Source: Adiantum capillus-veneris (lineage: Eukaryota; Streptophyta; Polypodiopsida; Polypodiales; Pteridaceae). From it: a stretch of 64,000 nucleotides of DNA. Shown piece by piece: positions 21,772 through 33,720 of this stretch. The stretch covers positions 147,167,850-147,231,849 of the forward strand of contig CM043949.1 in assembly GCA_014529385.2 (NCBI GenBank), in the 5' to 3' direction. The notes beneath the pieces were generated by a model. It did no database searches and had not been told where the DNA came from. It worked only from the letters and a program-made list of their open reading frames with translations. The first letter of the stretch is position 1. The number at the start of each line of letters is the position of its first letter. The translations under genes were made by a program, and so were the position numbers.

Positions 21772-23639
21772 ATGCATCTGCGCTCTGGTCATGTGCTAGA
21801 GGCCAAGCAACTAGAGAGCATTTCGACTTACGCAAGTTCTCAATATCCACCTACCTTAGGTTCCGGGCCCTCGACGAGGACCCAAGGTAGTACAAACCAA
21901 GACCCAAACATAGCGGCCAATGACTCTTCCTTTGACTACGACGTCATGGAGGGTTTCCCAATGCCTAATCCTGATAGCTCAAGCCAAGACATGCATGCTA
22001 TGGGCCCACGGTCTGGGCCGAGCGTGCTTAGCCGCTTGAAGGAAACCTTTAGTAGAGCCACTCGCTCCGAACATGGAGCTAATGATGTAAATGAGGGGGT
22101 GGTGAAGTAAATTCTCCATTCATGAGCAACGTAGACCCTATGCCCTTAGAGAATATGCACATGAATACTCCATTCACCGCACCCTCTGACTCTTCAGAGC
22201 TATTCGCCTCCGAGGTTATATTACCTGATGGTAGAAGCCTTGCCAAAGTGCAAGAGGTTGATCGATATATCATCGTGGCTAGGGAAAAGGAAATTGAGAG
22301 CTTACGCAAGGCGGAGCAACGAAGAGAGTTAAAAGCAAAAGTCCCTATGTCAATATCTTTGCTAGGAGAGCAATCGAGTGCTCCTGAATTAGCGACCACT
22401 AAGGGTCAACCCATAGAGAGAAACATTGCATCTAGCTCAAAGGACACCCCTAGCACCTCAAGCCTAGATGGAGCGTTCTTAAATGAGAACCGGGAGTACG
22501 AACTACAAACAGAGACTCTAACCGATTTATACACAGGTCACACCTATCACGTGGGTTGGTTAGATGTCCTACAATCCACAACGGGTGCTACTAGTGTGGA
22601 GGATCAACAAAAAAGAGTTTGTGAGGTCATCCATAGGGTTATTGAGCTAGAGAGACAGAACAAGGGGATCCACATGCCTTCAACGGGTCTCATGAGATTC
22701 TTGGATACAGGGAAGGCTAAACAAGCAACCCTATTGCAAATGGAGACTCCCTCGGTAAGTTTGATGGATCTTCCATATGTTGTTTCGCCAGGGGTCTCAG
22801 TGCAATATGAGCCCACAAGTGATAGCTTTACCTTTTCAAGTCTAGCTCATCTTTCCTTTGATGACACCACGGCTACCATGCCTACCCCAATGATGGGCAT
22901 GCCGAGAAACACGCCATGGAACTCATTTGTTAGTAAAGCACCGCTACATGGTAGCTCAATGCCTGCAACAATACCTACAAGTGTGTACCAATCGTATACA
23001 CCCATGGGTCCTCGTACTCATGTAGTTCCTACCCCTCCCATTGTGTCAACAACCTATGCTACACAACCACAACACCCAAGCTCTTATTTCCATGGGACCA
23101 TACCGTCTAGCATTAGCATGTCACATCCGATGTTTGCTATGACCAGGGCCACCCATATGAACTTTGGGCCGCCACATGGCACAACACTGTACCAAACGTG
23201 GAACCCAAGGGCTTCCTATGCACCAAGCCCAATGCCAATACCTACTCCACATGTAGTCTCTGGAGCGCCTTTACCCACAATGCCTGCTCACTTAGGTGAT
23301 TTGGCAATGTTTGCTCAAGCTATCGGTCGATCTATCGCTGAGAATATGCGTAACATGCCTGATAGAGAGCCTAGAAGTAAGGTAGTACAAATAGCCAAGC
23401 TCACACAAAAATTTAGTGGAGACAGGCATGTGAGAAAGCATATTGAAGTGTTTGAACAAATATGTGATTCTCTAGGAGAACACAATGACCTGCATAAGAG
23501 TAATGCTTTAAGCCTAACCTTAAGTGGAAAGACTGGGGATTGGTATAGAACCCTAAGGGTGGAAGAAAAGATGTTTTACCCTACTCTTAGAAGACTGTTC
23601 TTGAAAGAATACATACGAGAGGGAGTGCTCTGGGGGTAG
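21772..23639 (+). pseudogene. Ty3-like gag, N-terminal and capsid parts
   Basis: The ATG at 21772 starts MHLRSGHVLEAK, a typical plant Ty3 Gag opening. The first frame stops at 22108. The protein resumes from 22122 in another frame for about 505 codons: a Ser/Pro/Met-rich low-complexity middle, then the conserved Gag core (VVQIAKLTQKFSGDRHVRKH, LSLTLSGKTGDWYRTL, LRRLFLKEYIREG). A one-base shift near 23630 carries it into the next frame. Gag would build the particle. Confidence 0.85.
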
Positions 23640-24630
23640 CCTCTGAGCTCCAGAAAGCCCAACGAGAGGAAGGAGAGTCGACGAGAGACTTTATTAGTCG
23701 CTTGAAGCATTTGAATTCTCGTTGTAATCCAAATGAGCGCTTCAATAATAATCAATTGTTTGATAGATTCATTAGAGGATTACGACATGAGGATATCTAC
23801 AATGGTCTAGTCATTAGAGGTATCACCACTTGGGAAGCAGTCACCACCAATGCGATCCAATTGGAGGATAATTTAATGATTCAAGGAGAAAGAGTGTATG
23901 TTGAGCCTAAATCTATTAGCTCGCAAGCATCGGGGCATCAGCCAATGACCCTTAAGCATATTGCTAAGGAGCCAAAGATATCTGAGATGACTTTAGCAGA
24001 TCTCACCAAGGCCATTAAAGAGAGTCTTAGAGATAATTGTGCTCCGCAAAACAATTATATGTATCCAAGAAGGGAGCAACAATGGTGCTCAATATGCTAT
24101 GGACTACATAGTACCAGTGAATGCCCTACTTTTAGAGTAACATTCAATGGGAATTGCAATGCCTGTGGGAGGTATGGCCATCAAGCTAAGGATTGCATAG
24201 TATTTAAGTGCGCGATGGCCAATAGATCAACCTTAGCATGGACAGACACACCTCGAGTGCCTGCATTGATGCCCGCCCCACCTCTTGAACAAACAACACA
24301 ACACATGGTCCCTAGGGCCCAAAATGTTGTTCAAACAACACCCTTACCACCTCCAGTGCTAGGACCGCAACCACCACATCTGAGAACCACTTCTGTGAAT
24401 CAAGTGGGTTGTGAGTCGTCTATTGCTTGTTTGGAAGGCTCTGAGAAAATTATAGATCCTAATATTGCCTATGGGATTGATGTGCTTGAAGAAAGTCCAC
24501 AATACTACATGGAGGACTATTGGGGACAAGTCAAACTGCTAAGAGACCACCTCTTCAATGCTATGAGTGTGGAGGTCCACATCGTGTGGCCGAGTGTCCT
24601 ATTAGGCTACAAAAGAAAGCCACACTAATG
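23640..24630 (+). pseudogene. Ty3-like gag C-terminus with zinc knuckles
   Basis: It continues the Gag core (SRCNPNERFNNNQLFDRFIRGL). Two zinc knuckles are near 24086-24200: CSICYGLHSTSEC (CX2CX3HX4C, one residue short in the middle) and CNACGRYGHQAKDC (canonical CX2CX4HX4C). A proline-rich linker follows. The frame then shifts near 24530. Confidence 0.85.
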
Positions 24631-25530
24631 CAAACCAATCAAGCGAGCACGTCTACAATGCCGATACTCATGTGTAATTGATGTGGCATAGATCATTTGA
24701 TTGCCCAATGTCCAAATAATCCAAATGCACCGAAGATCACACCATTAAACTTGATTGAGGTTACCAAGGATCCATCACAAAGTACACCTGTGGTATCGGT
24801 AAACGTACTCACACGATCGATGCTCCGAAAACAAAATTATATTCTTGAGAAAGAGACACGACATCAATTGCCCAATCTTAGAAAAAGAAGAAAACACGAA
24901 GGAAGAGATCGCAAAAAGCAGCGAAGTCAGACCCCAGTTCAAAGACCAACATAGAGACTGGTAATGACCCCGTATATATGAAAGACGCTGAAGAGGATTC
25001 TGATTCAGGAGAAACCATGGAGACCAAAATGATCACTAAGATAGAAACCAACAAGGAAGATCTTCATGAGCCACAATGGCCAGGATCCAATAAGAAGATA
25101 GGAACTTATCCAAACCCTAAAGAGGAGATCGAGCGAGTCAAGCAATTATGGAGTTTGGTAGAAGATACCCAAAGGGATCTAGAACCAACACCTAGGCAGA
25201 TCTAGATTACAGACACCGTGTTCCCTATGCAACAACAACCTCACCAAGTCCATAGACCCTTAGCCATACCTAGTGTCATCCAAGAAGAAAGTGACTTAAA
25301 GTCATGGGAAAGTGGGCGTACTCACTTCTTGATGGAAAGAATGTTTACAGAGGGACTACTTGATCCTATCGAAGAAATGGAGATCCCATCTTCCCCATGT
25401 CAAGGGGCTAAAGCCCAAAAGGTGCCGTTAAACATCGCCAAATTGATGGATTTCATGTCTTCAAAAGTTAGAACCACCATCATGTCCAAACTATATAAAG
25501 ACCCTGAGCTAGTCTCAGCTCTTTGAGCTT
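24540..25530 (+). pseudogene. Ty3-like gag-pol linker with two more zinc knuckles
   Basis: In a shifted frame CYECGGPHRVAEC (about 24557-24595) and, 40 codons on, CGIDHLIAQC, whose first Cys pair straddles a TGA at about 24679, form knuckles 3 and 4. Charged, lysine-rich linker sequence follows in several short frames (24697-24954, 24978-25205, 25218-25526). No recognised domain lies between 24.7 and 25.6 kb. Confidence 0.65.
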
Positions 25531-25689
25531 TCCTCAATGGAGAACTAAAGTTTGGGCTACCACAATTTGCACAGATCGATGGAGCTGGGAAGATGCCAAT
25601 AGAGGAGGAACACTTAGATCCACAACCCAACCTAGACGAGAACCTTGTGGTAGAAATACTTTCAGGGTGATGAATCCAATGCGACCATA

Positions 25690-26259
25690 CCAATCACTAC
25701 TAAGGGATTAACTGTAAAGGGAATCCTTGATGGTGGCGCTGGGGTTAGCATTGTGACTAAAAATTGCTGGTAAACTATGGGAAGACCTCACCTTGCGACC
25801 ACAACCATAGTAGTGAAGATGGCTAATGGGTCTATTGTTAAACCTATTGGGATGCTAGAAGATCTCAAGATCAAGGTCTTTGGACATAAAATAAGAGTTA
25901 CCTTCATTGTTATGGATTCCTCCAAGCACATTATGGCATCTGAGATGATCTTAGGACGTCCTTTTATGAGGGAAGCAAAAATGGTGCATGACTGGTCTAA
26001 AAACCATGTCTACTTGCAATTCCAAGATTTTGTCATTCGAGTGGATCTTGTAACTGGTCGAGCACATCCCCTAGGAAAGAGGTTTATAATTGATCATAGA
26101 TCTAACACCACATTTCACTCGGCCCCACTGCAATATTGTTACACGTGTAAAGCGGACATTGATGTTGGGGAAGATTCTCCTTATATGGATGTCCTACCTG
26201 GGATGACTGAGTCGGACAATGTGGATTGGGTCCACCTAGCAGAAACCATAGACACTTAG
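25690..26259 (+). pseudogene. Ty3-like retropepsin domain
   Basis: KGILDGGAGVSIVT at about 25717-25760 is the active-site loop in the D-G-G form found in many plant Ty3 proteases. A TAA at 25771 follows. The frame then continues through VVKMANGSIVKPIGML and MILGRPFMREAK, the second hallmark (ILGRPF) of these proteases. The expected reverse transcriptase does not follow. Confidence 0.75.
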
Positions 26260-26280
26260 GGAAACAGGGGGACGGCCTGG

Positions 26281-26994
26281 GTGACACCTGAGGGGGATGA
26301 AATGCAACCACTCATACCCTTAAATATGCTAGAAGCAATGCATATAGTTTCTAACAAGACTCATCCTCATATAACAAAGAAAACATACAAGTGGGTCCCT
26401 AAATCTTCTTTAGCGACCATAGCTAGTGCTCAAAGACAGGAGCCTGGTAAGAGACGTCCCACCCGACCCAAGAAATGTAAAGAAAGGTTGCATTGGATTC
26501 CTAAACGACTATTGGAAGCCCAAGGCTACTATCAAGGAAATGATCAAATCTGGGTGCCAAAACGTAGATTGTGTTCTTACCTGTCACCTGACCCATGTGC
26601 ACCCAATCCTGTGGCTCCAAAACAAATTGACGATCATGGAAAGAAAAAAATTACAGAATGCTACACACCAGCTCCAGAGCTACTTTGGGTACCAAAGAAA
26701 GAACAACTTGTTCCACCTAGCTCAGGAAGGGGGGAGTCCCATGAAGCTTCTAGCTCCTCATGTAATGCATCCATAGAGGTAAAAGCTTCTCCACATCCTC
26801 CACCTACAATAGTGGACCTCCATAAAGCTACAAAGGAATTCACACCTCCCAGTGTTCAAGAATCACCTGATGAACCACTTCAAGTTCGATTTTGGGAGAG
26901 TACCTTACCACCCTTGCAACTCAACGAGGCACCTAACGTAATAGAAAACTATTGGCAAATTTTTTTCAAAGGGTGACGAGCACATTTCAAACGG
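26281..26994 (+). CDS. W[VI]PK-repeat protein of the Ty3-like element
   Basis: A continuous frame of about 231 codons in the position where reverse transcriptase would be expected. It has no polymerase motif. Instead a Trp-Val/Ile-Pro-Lys motif occurs four times: YKWVPKSS, LHWIPKRL, QIWVPKRR and LLWVPKKE. A Ser/Pro-rich tail follows (PPSSGRGESHEASSSS). A diverged second copy at about 35640-36285 keeps all four motif positions, one as WVSK. Function unknown. Translation probably depended on the upstream gag-pol frame, so the start given is only the first Met-like codon of the frame. Confidence 0.55.
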
Positions 26995-26998
26995 TATG

Positions 26999-27019
26999 AT
27001 CTACCCAAGGAAGGGGGAA
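26999..27019 (+). other. polypurine-tract-like sequence, copy A
   Basis: atctacccaaggaagggggaag is followed by tgtttcctg. It strongly resembles the true polypurine tract at 37751-37763 and copy B at 36290-36310. It may be an internal relic of a nested same-family element. Confidence 0.5.
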
Positions 27020-27993
27020 GTGTTTCCTGATAGTCATCATTCACTCACTCCCCTTTCAACCTTCCTCCCTGACCTCCAATCTCCCAATATTAGGGAATGT
27101 ATATATAAAGCCTTTTACTCACAAAAAACAAAAAAAATAAAGAGCAAGAGCAATTAGCAAACGAGCATGCACAATAAAAGTCGAAACATTGACCCAGACC
27201 TACACATTCACATCCGGTACACTGAAACAGAAACCTATGTCATAAAACACCTTTGATCCTCATCACTCGAGTGATGGAGGGTAGTTAGGATTAGTACGAT
27301 AAGAGTGTTTCTGTTTTAGAGTTTAGTGATTAGCAAAGTTTTTTCTTCCCACTGATGTGCCTCCTAGAGGTATTCTTTGTGTTTCCTCGTGTGTACAAGA
27401 ACATGTTGCTGTGGTTAGGATTTGAACCTTCATGGAATCTTTCTCTCATCCACTTTTCAAATCAAGTGCGATCATCAACACAAATAGGTGTTTCTTGTCC
27501 ATTAGCATGGCCCCTTATCTTTTCTGCATCTATGTTTGTCTGCTTTAATTATGATTGGTAGCATAATATTCAACGCATTTGCTTAGTATTAAACATTAAA
27601 TTCAATGTAATTTTTTGTCATAATCACTTGTGTAGGTTTAAAAATCAAGCAGTCCGACTAAGCTAGTTGGACCAAGCTAGGTGTTACAGATCTTCTCTTA
27701 ATACCATGGGGAATGCCTTCCTAATAATCCATGGTTACTTAGGTTCTTAATCCGATTTAAGGAGCATTGTGTGCAATGTAATAGGGCTTTCTAGTGGGCT
27801 TAGTCCCTATTGACCTTTAGCTTAAGTATTATAAAGGGAGTTTACTAGTGTGATGAGCCTGGGGAGGGTAACAATGTTATATGACCCCCCAAAGTTACAA
27901 AATTAAAATGTTGAAAACGTACAAACAAAAAAAATCAAAGTGCCACAATGTAAAATCTTAAGCTGGAAGAGAAATCTCAGCTTGATTTGGTAC
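27020..27993. other. non-coding 3' region, copy A
   Basis: 27090-27355 is repeated at 36385-36700 (gagcaagagcaattagcaaa…, tttgatcctcatcactcgagtgatgg…). The rest shows no gene. Confidence 0.55.
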
Positions 27994-28264
27994 TGTTGGA
28001 ATTAGGGTTGCAGAGAGACACACACAGCTTAGAGAAGACGAAGGAAGCTCAAGGCTCACAATAGAGAGTGTGTTACTTAGTGTGCAATGGAAAGATGGAT
28101 AGCCCTAGAGTGATGGGCGTATATACAATGCACGGGGGAAAAAACCTCCTAAAGAGGGAAAAAATGCCCCGGCGGTCCTAGTGTGTTCACAGACTAGGAT
28201 GTGTTCACACACCTAGTGGTAGTGATGTGTTCACACACATCACTAGCACATGTATATGGTAACA
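27994..28264 (-). repeat. copia-family 3' LTR, minus strand
   Basis: On the minus strand it starts TGTTACCATATACATG and ends CTAATTCCAACA. It is the same family as the LTR at 10543-10771 (shared GTAGTGATGTG-GTGAACA, CCGCCGGGGCATTTTTTCC, ATGTATATACGCCCATCACTCTAGGGC). It is preceded by a purine tract CTAGGGGGGG (complement of 28266-28276). Confidence 0.8.
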
Positions 28265-28279
28265 AACCCCCCCTAGAGT

Positions 28280-29404
28280 TTAGTGGCTTTGAGATGTAAG
28301 TTTCAAAAAATTGTCTACATATTTGTGAATAAATTCGTACGGAGAGAGCTTCAAGCTTCGCCATTTGGTGAGCACTTTGTCTTTGGCATCAGTAGCCAAA
28401 AACTGTTTCATGATGGAAGCTCTTAAAGCTTTCCATGTTTGTGGAGCTTCACCGTTTGCTTGTAGGCTAGACCACCATTGCCTGGCGGACTTTTGAAAAT
28501 TAATAGATACATGGTGTAGCTTAGAGGACTTTGTGAAGCCCTCATCTCCAAATGCCACATGGAAATGTTGGATGAAGGCTAGGACTTTGTCCGTAGCACC
28601 AAAGGTTCCATCGTAGGTAAGAAAAGAGATTTTCTTTCCTCCCTCGTTGAACTTTTTGAGCTTGGACAACCTCTTCCATGCGGCATAGGATTTCCTATGG
28701 CCTCTTCTTTTAGGTGGTTCAAGAGCTACACCATCACTTTCTTCAGAAGAGGAAGAGTATGAGGAGGATGGAGAAGAGGGTGACCTCTTTCTTGCCTTTT
28801 TCTTCCCTTGTTCCTCCTTCTCTGCACCATCACTTTCTTCAGAAGAGGAAGAGGATGAAGAAGATGAAGAAGATGGAGAAGAGGGTGACCTCTTTCGTGC
28901 CTTTTTCTTCTCTTGTTTTCACTCGTCCCTGTTTGAATTATGGTGTAGAGAAGTATGTGATGGCCTTCTCCGTTTAGGGGGTGTTGGAGAGGGTTTTGCC
29001 CGCCGTCTTTGTGGAGCCATCTCCACCGAGGTGGCAAGAGACTCACTTCTTTCTTGTTCTTTTGGTGGGGGCTCTATTGTTGAAACTTGATTTCTCCTTT
29101 GGAAAGGAGATGCGTCGTCAAGTAGTAGATTTTTGAGCCCTTCGTAGGGATCCTCTTCTTCCTCTCTTATCGGAGAGAGGCCTCTTTTGGAAGTATCACA
29201 TGGAGGCTTCCTAGGTACTCTATCTTCTTGGTGGGGAGTTTGGAGCTGCCGTTGCACTTCAACTTGGAGGGATGGATTGCCCATGGCTTGTTGAAGTCTG
29301 GTAACAAGGTAATTAACAAGCATAGGGGCATCATTATTAGCCTGTTCATTTAGCAAAATCAAAGCTATCAACATTAATTTCACTCTCTTTACTTTGTCAG
29401 CCAT
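28280..29404 (-). pseudogene. Ty3-type gag, minus strand
   Basis: From 29404 the minus strand encodes MADKVKRVKLMLIALILL, a basic proline-rich segment, a TGA (about 28921), and then two near-identical copies of KKKARKRSPSSPSSS with a Ser/Glu tail ending EESDG. A retrotransposon Gag core follows: KISFLTYDGTFGATDKVLAF, FQKSARQWWSSLQANG, WKALRASIMKQFLATDAKDK and SPYEFIHKYVDNFLKLT. The frame ends near 28280 where copia LTR-associated sequence begins, so the gag is truncated and its pol is lost. Confidence 0.85.
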
Positions 29405-29799
29405 TCTAACAAATTTTAGGTGTAAAAGTTTTAAGTGTATTTTGGCACTTCAAGCCCTAGTTGCTACTCCTCTTAATCCTTTAGAAAAGCACTCAAGCTC
29501 CTATACCCGTGGCTCGAATATCATTAATTGCAAGGAATAGAAGATAGGATTTTTAACCACCAAAACAACACCGGCTCTTGTCAAGCCTGTAATAGCTCAA
29601 TAGTGGTTAAGCCATAGGCAAGCCTCGCAGGACTCCACTATTAAGACCATAGCTCTTGACGATGATGCCCCGTTATCTGCACGAAGCAGGCGCACTGCAA
29701 GGCTGAAAAATCCCTATTCTACTTACTCAATTGCAATTAATAATACCAACCATTTATAGTCAGCTTGAGGACCTCTCATCTTGAGTAAAAAAAGAGAAA
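29405..29799 (-). other. leader of minus-strand Ty3 element
   Basis: About 0.4 kb between gag start and primer-binding site. No coding feature. Confidence 0.5.
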
Positions 29800-29818
29800 C
29801 CAATAGCTTTGATACAAA
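29800..29818 (-). other. primer-binding site of minus-strand Ty3 element
   Basis: The minus strand reads TTTGTATCAAAGCTATTGG directly after an LTR end GTTACA. It resembles the TGGTATCAGAGC type with mismatches. Confidence 0.65.
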
Positions 29819-30557
29819 TGTAACATTTAATGGTCTAGTAACTTGTGTGTAGCGGAAAACAACATAGACATAATGAGCATTTCATTAAGAATAGATTCCT
29901 AATGAGCATAACAAGGGTGCTTGGATGGAGAGAAAAACAAAGCATAGCACCTAGTTAGATAGGCATGAATGATACTTCAAAAAGAGAGACAAATTAAGAT
30001 GTTGACAATAGTTGAGAACCGGATTTACATGGAGCCGCGGTCCCCCCTCCAAAAGGCTTTGTATTATAGGTTTCCCCCATCAATGCAGACATTTTACAAT
30101 ACAATACTTTGTCCTCCAATAACTTGCTGGTGCAATGAAGATGGAAGATTCAAGCACCAAGCTTACACTTGAAAACACAACTTTAATTCCCTCACGGTCT
30201 TAGACCCAAGACCTCACACACCTTCAAAGATGGTGAGAGCTAGCGGGGTATGAGAGTAGATCTAGAGGAAGAAGAAGTATTCTTACGAGAAAGTAGTATT
30301 TCTCCTCACATAATCACTCTTAATAGCTTAGCATAGCTTAGTAATTAGCACTATAGAGGATATGAGCATGCATTGGAGCTTGGCTCTTGGTTGGGTTTGC
30401 ATCACAAAGCTAAGAGTTGTCGGTGTAGGCCTCCCTTCTCACAAACTTGGAGTAGATGATGAGCTTTCCATTAAATCTTGAGAAAGAGATAGTCTTCTTT
30501 AATTTACACATGAGTTTGTGTGAAATAATGCCTTGAAAAAATCAGCCCCCCCCCCCC

Positions 30558-30599
<42 letters not shown>

Positions 30600-31370
30600 C
30601 GACCCCTCTTGCTATTTCCTCTTGCTAGCCCCTCATTGGCTCATGCCAAGCTTAGCCAATAGGAAAATAGAGGTCAAATGGAGAGCCTTGTGACAAGTGT
30701 CCCTCTTTCCCCTTTAGTGAGAACTTTAGGTAATTAAATAATTCAATTAAGCTCTCATTGGACCTCTTAGTCTTTTGGCCAATAGGAATCAGGCAAGCCA
30801 TCGGGTTGCTGAATGCTCGTTGGACCCCTTGGTAGACTGTCCAATAGTCTTCTAGGGAGCTTAATTTTCATTGGTTCTTTTATCAAGTGTTTTTAAATGA
30901 ATTAAACTAAATTTACTCTAGCCTAATTCTCATTGGTCCACCTCTATGGCCATCCAATAGGATTTGAATGCACTTTGGGGGCGGCTGGTCTAGGAACCTG
31001 ACATGTGTCCACTATGCCCTTTGTGTAAAGGGATCTTGGAAGAGTGTGTGCGTGCTTCTCTCTCATCCCCTACAAAAATGGCTCGCCCCCTCCTTGATAG
31101 GGATGTGGGAAGACTTTTAAGTCTTCCCACAAGCATCCAAACTTCCCTAAGGCTTTACCATTGAACATTTCACTTAATTTTGGAACCTAAGCTTTTTGGA
31201 AGTCTTAATGGGTTGAACCTTAGAGTCTTTGAAGCCCATTGATGCACATTGCTCTTTTGCAAATGGTCCCTCTTTGGATCCCTATTTTCCCTCCTTTGGA
31301 TCCCTGCTGAGATCGGTCTGCCATCCTTACCAATATTCTAGCTTCTTCTCCCCTGATACTTTCCCATATT
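29819..31370 (-). repeat. probable 5' LTR of minus-strand Ty3 element
   Basis: The minus-strand end …AAATGTTACA abuts the primer-binding site. The far end (about 31370) is not defined, because no partner LTR exists in the window to fix it. It includes a poly-C run and CT tract at 30546-30596 and several repeated cattgg-cc-ct-t motifs. Confidence 0.5.
30546..30596. repeat. poly-C run followed by (TC)n
   Basis: 23 consecutive C followed by 14 TC units. Confidence 0.95.
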
Positions 31371-31446
31371 AAATGATCAATTTAACATGAGAATATCATT
31401 TAGGAGAATTAGATATTAGTTATTATGACAATATAGACAATGATTT

Positions 31447-31790
31447 AGGGTATTAATACTCATACTTATTACCTTACATTTGGTTTTCAACTCCGACTAA
31501 GGGGTGTAGGACCTACTTACTAAATGTCATTTTATGCTATAGGCGACTCCAAAGTATAGGTTGACTGCATGTATGAGCACTGTAACTGACCCAAAAAAAT
31601 AGCAGCCATTAATGCCAAACTTTGTAAAGTCAAGAAGCAGGTTTATGTTGCCCACTTCAAGTCTAAAATGCCTCATAAAACTTGTCTTGAGCCTTATCTC
31701 ATAATAGATTGTAAAGCACAAGGGGTTTCATATGTTTTTTCCCCTTGTAAATGATTTCATCTCTAAATATATGATTAACTTGACCTTTCT
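31447..31790 (+). repeat. LTR-like repeat, copy 1 (partner 39747-40110)
   Basis: The two copies match almost throughout: taccttacatt-tgttttc, cgactaagggg, TGTAGGAC-TACTTACTAAATG, gccaaact-tgtaaagtcaag, aagcacaagggg, ttttttccccttgtaaatgatttcatct. A purine tract (gactaagggg) precedes TGTAGGAC, suggesting a polypurine tract plus 3' LTR start. The internal part reads like the end of a pol frame (CHINAKLCKVKK-like). Confidence 0.7.
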
Positions 31791-32133
31791 TATTATTTAT
31801 CTATGAAAGCAATCTAGTTGGATGACATCTATAACATGTGGGATACCCATGTATCACCTGCACAGGACTCTCTCTCCCTCTAGAAAAAACTATGGAACTA
31901 AAAGAGGCAAAGGGGTTTTGCCTGCTACATGCATTGTCATGTACACCTGGGAGAGCACATATGTGTCTACCCATATAGGATTTGACCAATAAAGATGAGA
32001 TTTTGACCCGGTGGTCCTGATCTCCGTACACCTCTGGACTGAGGTGTGCGGAGATTGGGCAAGGCTAGAGAATGCGAGGTAGTTTACATTGTGAGGAGTA
32101 TATATATTGAAACAACATTCATAATCGTTGTAG

Positions 32134-32560
32134 ATGGCAACATCATCAACTAACATGGAGGAAAAGATTGCATGCTCGTGCACGCTTTGCAAGTATCAAA
32201 TCCTGCACAAGTGTAGGATATGTAATGAGCATGTGCACAAGTACAGAGAGTTTGCTAGAGAAATCGTACATAGTCTACGATACGACTCCTACGGAACGGG
32301 CATTGAATTTCGCGACATAACATCTACATCTGAGAGAGAGAAAAAGGATTATGCGTGAAGGTCCGACCAATCTAGAGCCAAGGATGGAAGCAGAGGAGGG
32401 CTTGTAGACAGAAGACGACGGTATGGAGGAGATGCTGGATGTCTTCTTCCAGACAAGCGAGGAGAACGCTAACGAAGCAGCACCAGAAGACGTGCGCCTA
32501 TCTCCTAAAGACATGTTTTAAACAAATTTGTTCTGACGCTTTCTTTTACTTTCTTTGTGC
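32134..32560 (+). pseudogene. CACTA-type transposase-associated N-terminal fragment
   Basis: The frame ACSCTLCKYQILHKCRICNEHVHKYREF has paired Cys and His residues in the style of the transposase-associated domain at the N-terminus of CACTA (En/Spm) proteins. An acidic stretch follows (DDGMEEMLDVFFQ) with a stop at about 32396. The family call rests on position (a CACTA terminus lies at 34523) and motif style, so it is tentative. Confidence 0.5.
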
Positions 32561-32572
32561 AAGACTTTAGTA

Positions 32573-33720
32573 TGGCAGACCAGTCGCCAGATCCCGCTTC
32601 TATGAGTGCGGATGCATTTATGGGCTTCATCACACGGATGACGCCCACTCAGATGGCAGATGCATCTCAGTATTGGATAGCCAGAGGTACGGGTACCACG
32701 CCTCCGGGCTTCACACCTGAGGCTCCGACGCCTATGAGGGGGACGCCTATGGGGGGGGATACCTATGGGTACGACACCTTTGAGGTCTCCCATCACGTCC
32801 GCTTTGACACTTAGGGGTATGACAGAGGCGGGTATGTCAGCATCTCCGCAACACAGGCGCACTCGTCGATCTCGGTGATTGTCGGGTGGAGGTGGTGGTT
32901 GCTATGAGAAGGGTCGGCAGATGCTTCGAGCCCTCCTCGCTCATGACCCTCGTCCTACCCAATCACACCTCTCGACACACCTCTTAGCACACCTCAGACA
33001 CCTTGGGGGGCACACGATCCTAGTGTCTCCAAGGTCTATACTGTACGGATAGATGGACAGGTTGACATGGATAGCCGAGACTGAGATGAGACAGCGGGTT
33101 CGCGAGCTCGCGGAGCTGTAGTTTTCTACCACCATTATGACGTCTTGGCCTGATCAGGATCGCAACAAAATCAATTATATAGTGGAGACCATCATGAGAG
33201 AGTATCATCCTGCTCTGGTTCAGAGGAGCTTCCGAGGAGGTGGATCACGAATGTTGCATGGGACACCGTGAAAAATTGTCGAGATATAGCTCGTCGGGCT
33301 TTCAAGCAAGGCTCGCCGAAGCCTTCGGGCATCTCACACGAGTCGTGGCAGCAGATGAGGGAGGATGAGCAAATAGCGGACATGAGGTTCAGACAGCAGT
33401 GTCAGGATGCGGAGGTACGTAGGACGACCAGGGGCACATCTCATCTTGGCAACGGAGGCTTCGACACCTTTCGCTAAGAGTTTGTGAGTTTCCAATCCAA
33501 TCCTAGCTATGGCGTTTAAAAAAAAAAAGTGATGAATCATGTATTCTTAATTACTTTGGTTTTTGTATAAACGCAGAATCTTGCAATGCATCGAGCCCTG
33601 ACACGCTAGGAGGAGACATATGGATATCGGAGAGGCATTTATGAAGTATCGAATGATCTTGCTGCCACCACAGGAAAGCCTGTAGACTGGGACGCCTTAG
33701 AGTCTTTCTGATTGATTGAG
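32573..33720 (+). pseudogene. CACTA ORF2-like (plant En/Spm-associated) protein remnant
   Basis: ATG at 32573: MADQSPDPASMSADAFMGFI, proline-rich, with stops near 32814. After frame changes, RDIARRAFKQGSPKPSGISHESWQQMREDEQ and RFRQQCQDAEVRRTTRGTSHLGNGGF (33268-33477) resemble the helical segment of the second protein of plant En/Spm elements. It ends near TGKPVDWDALESF (33680-33710). Not functional. Confidence 0.55.
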
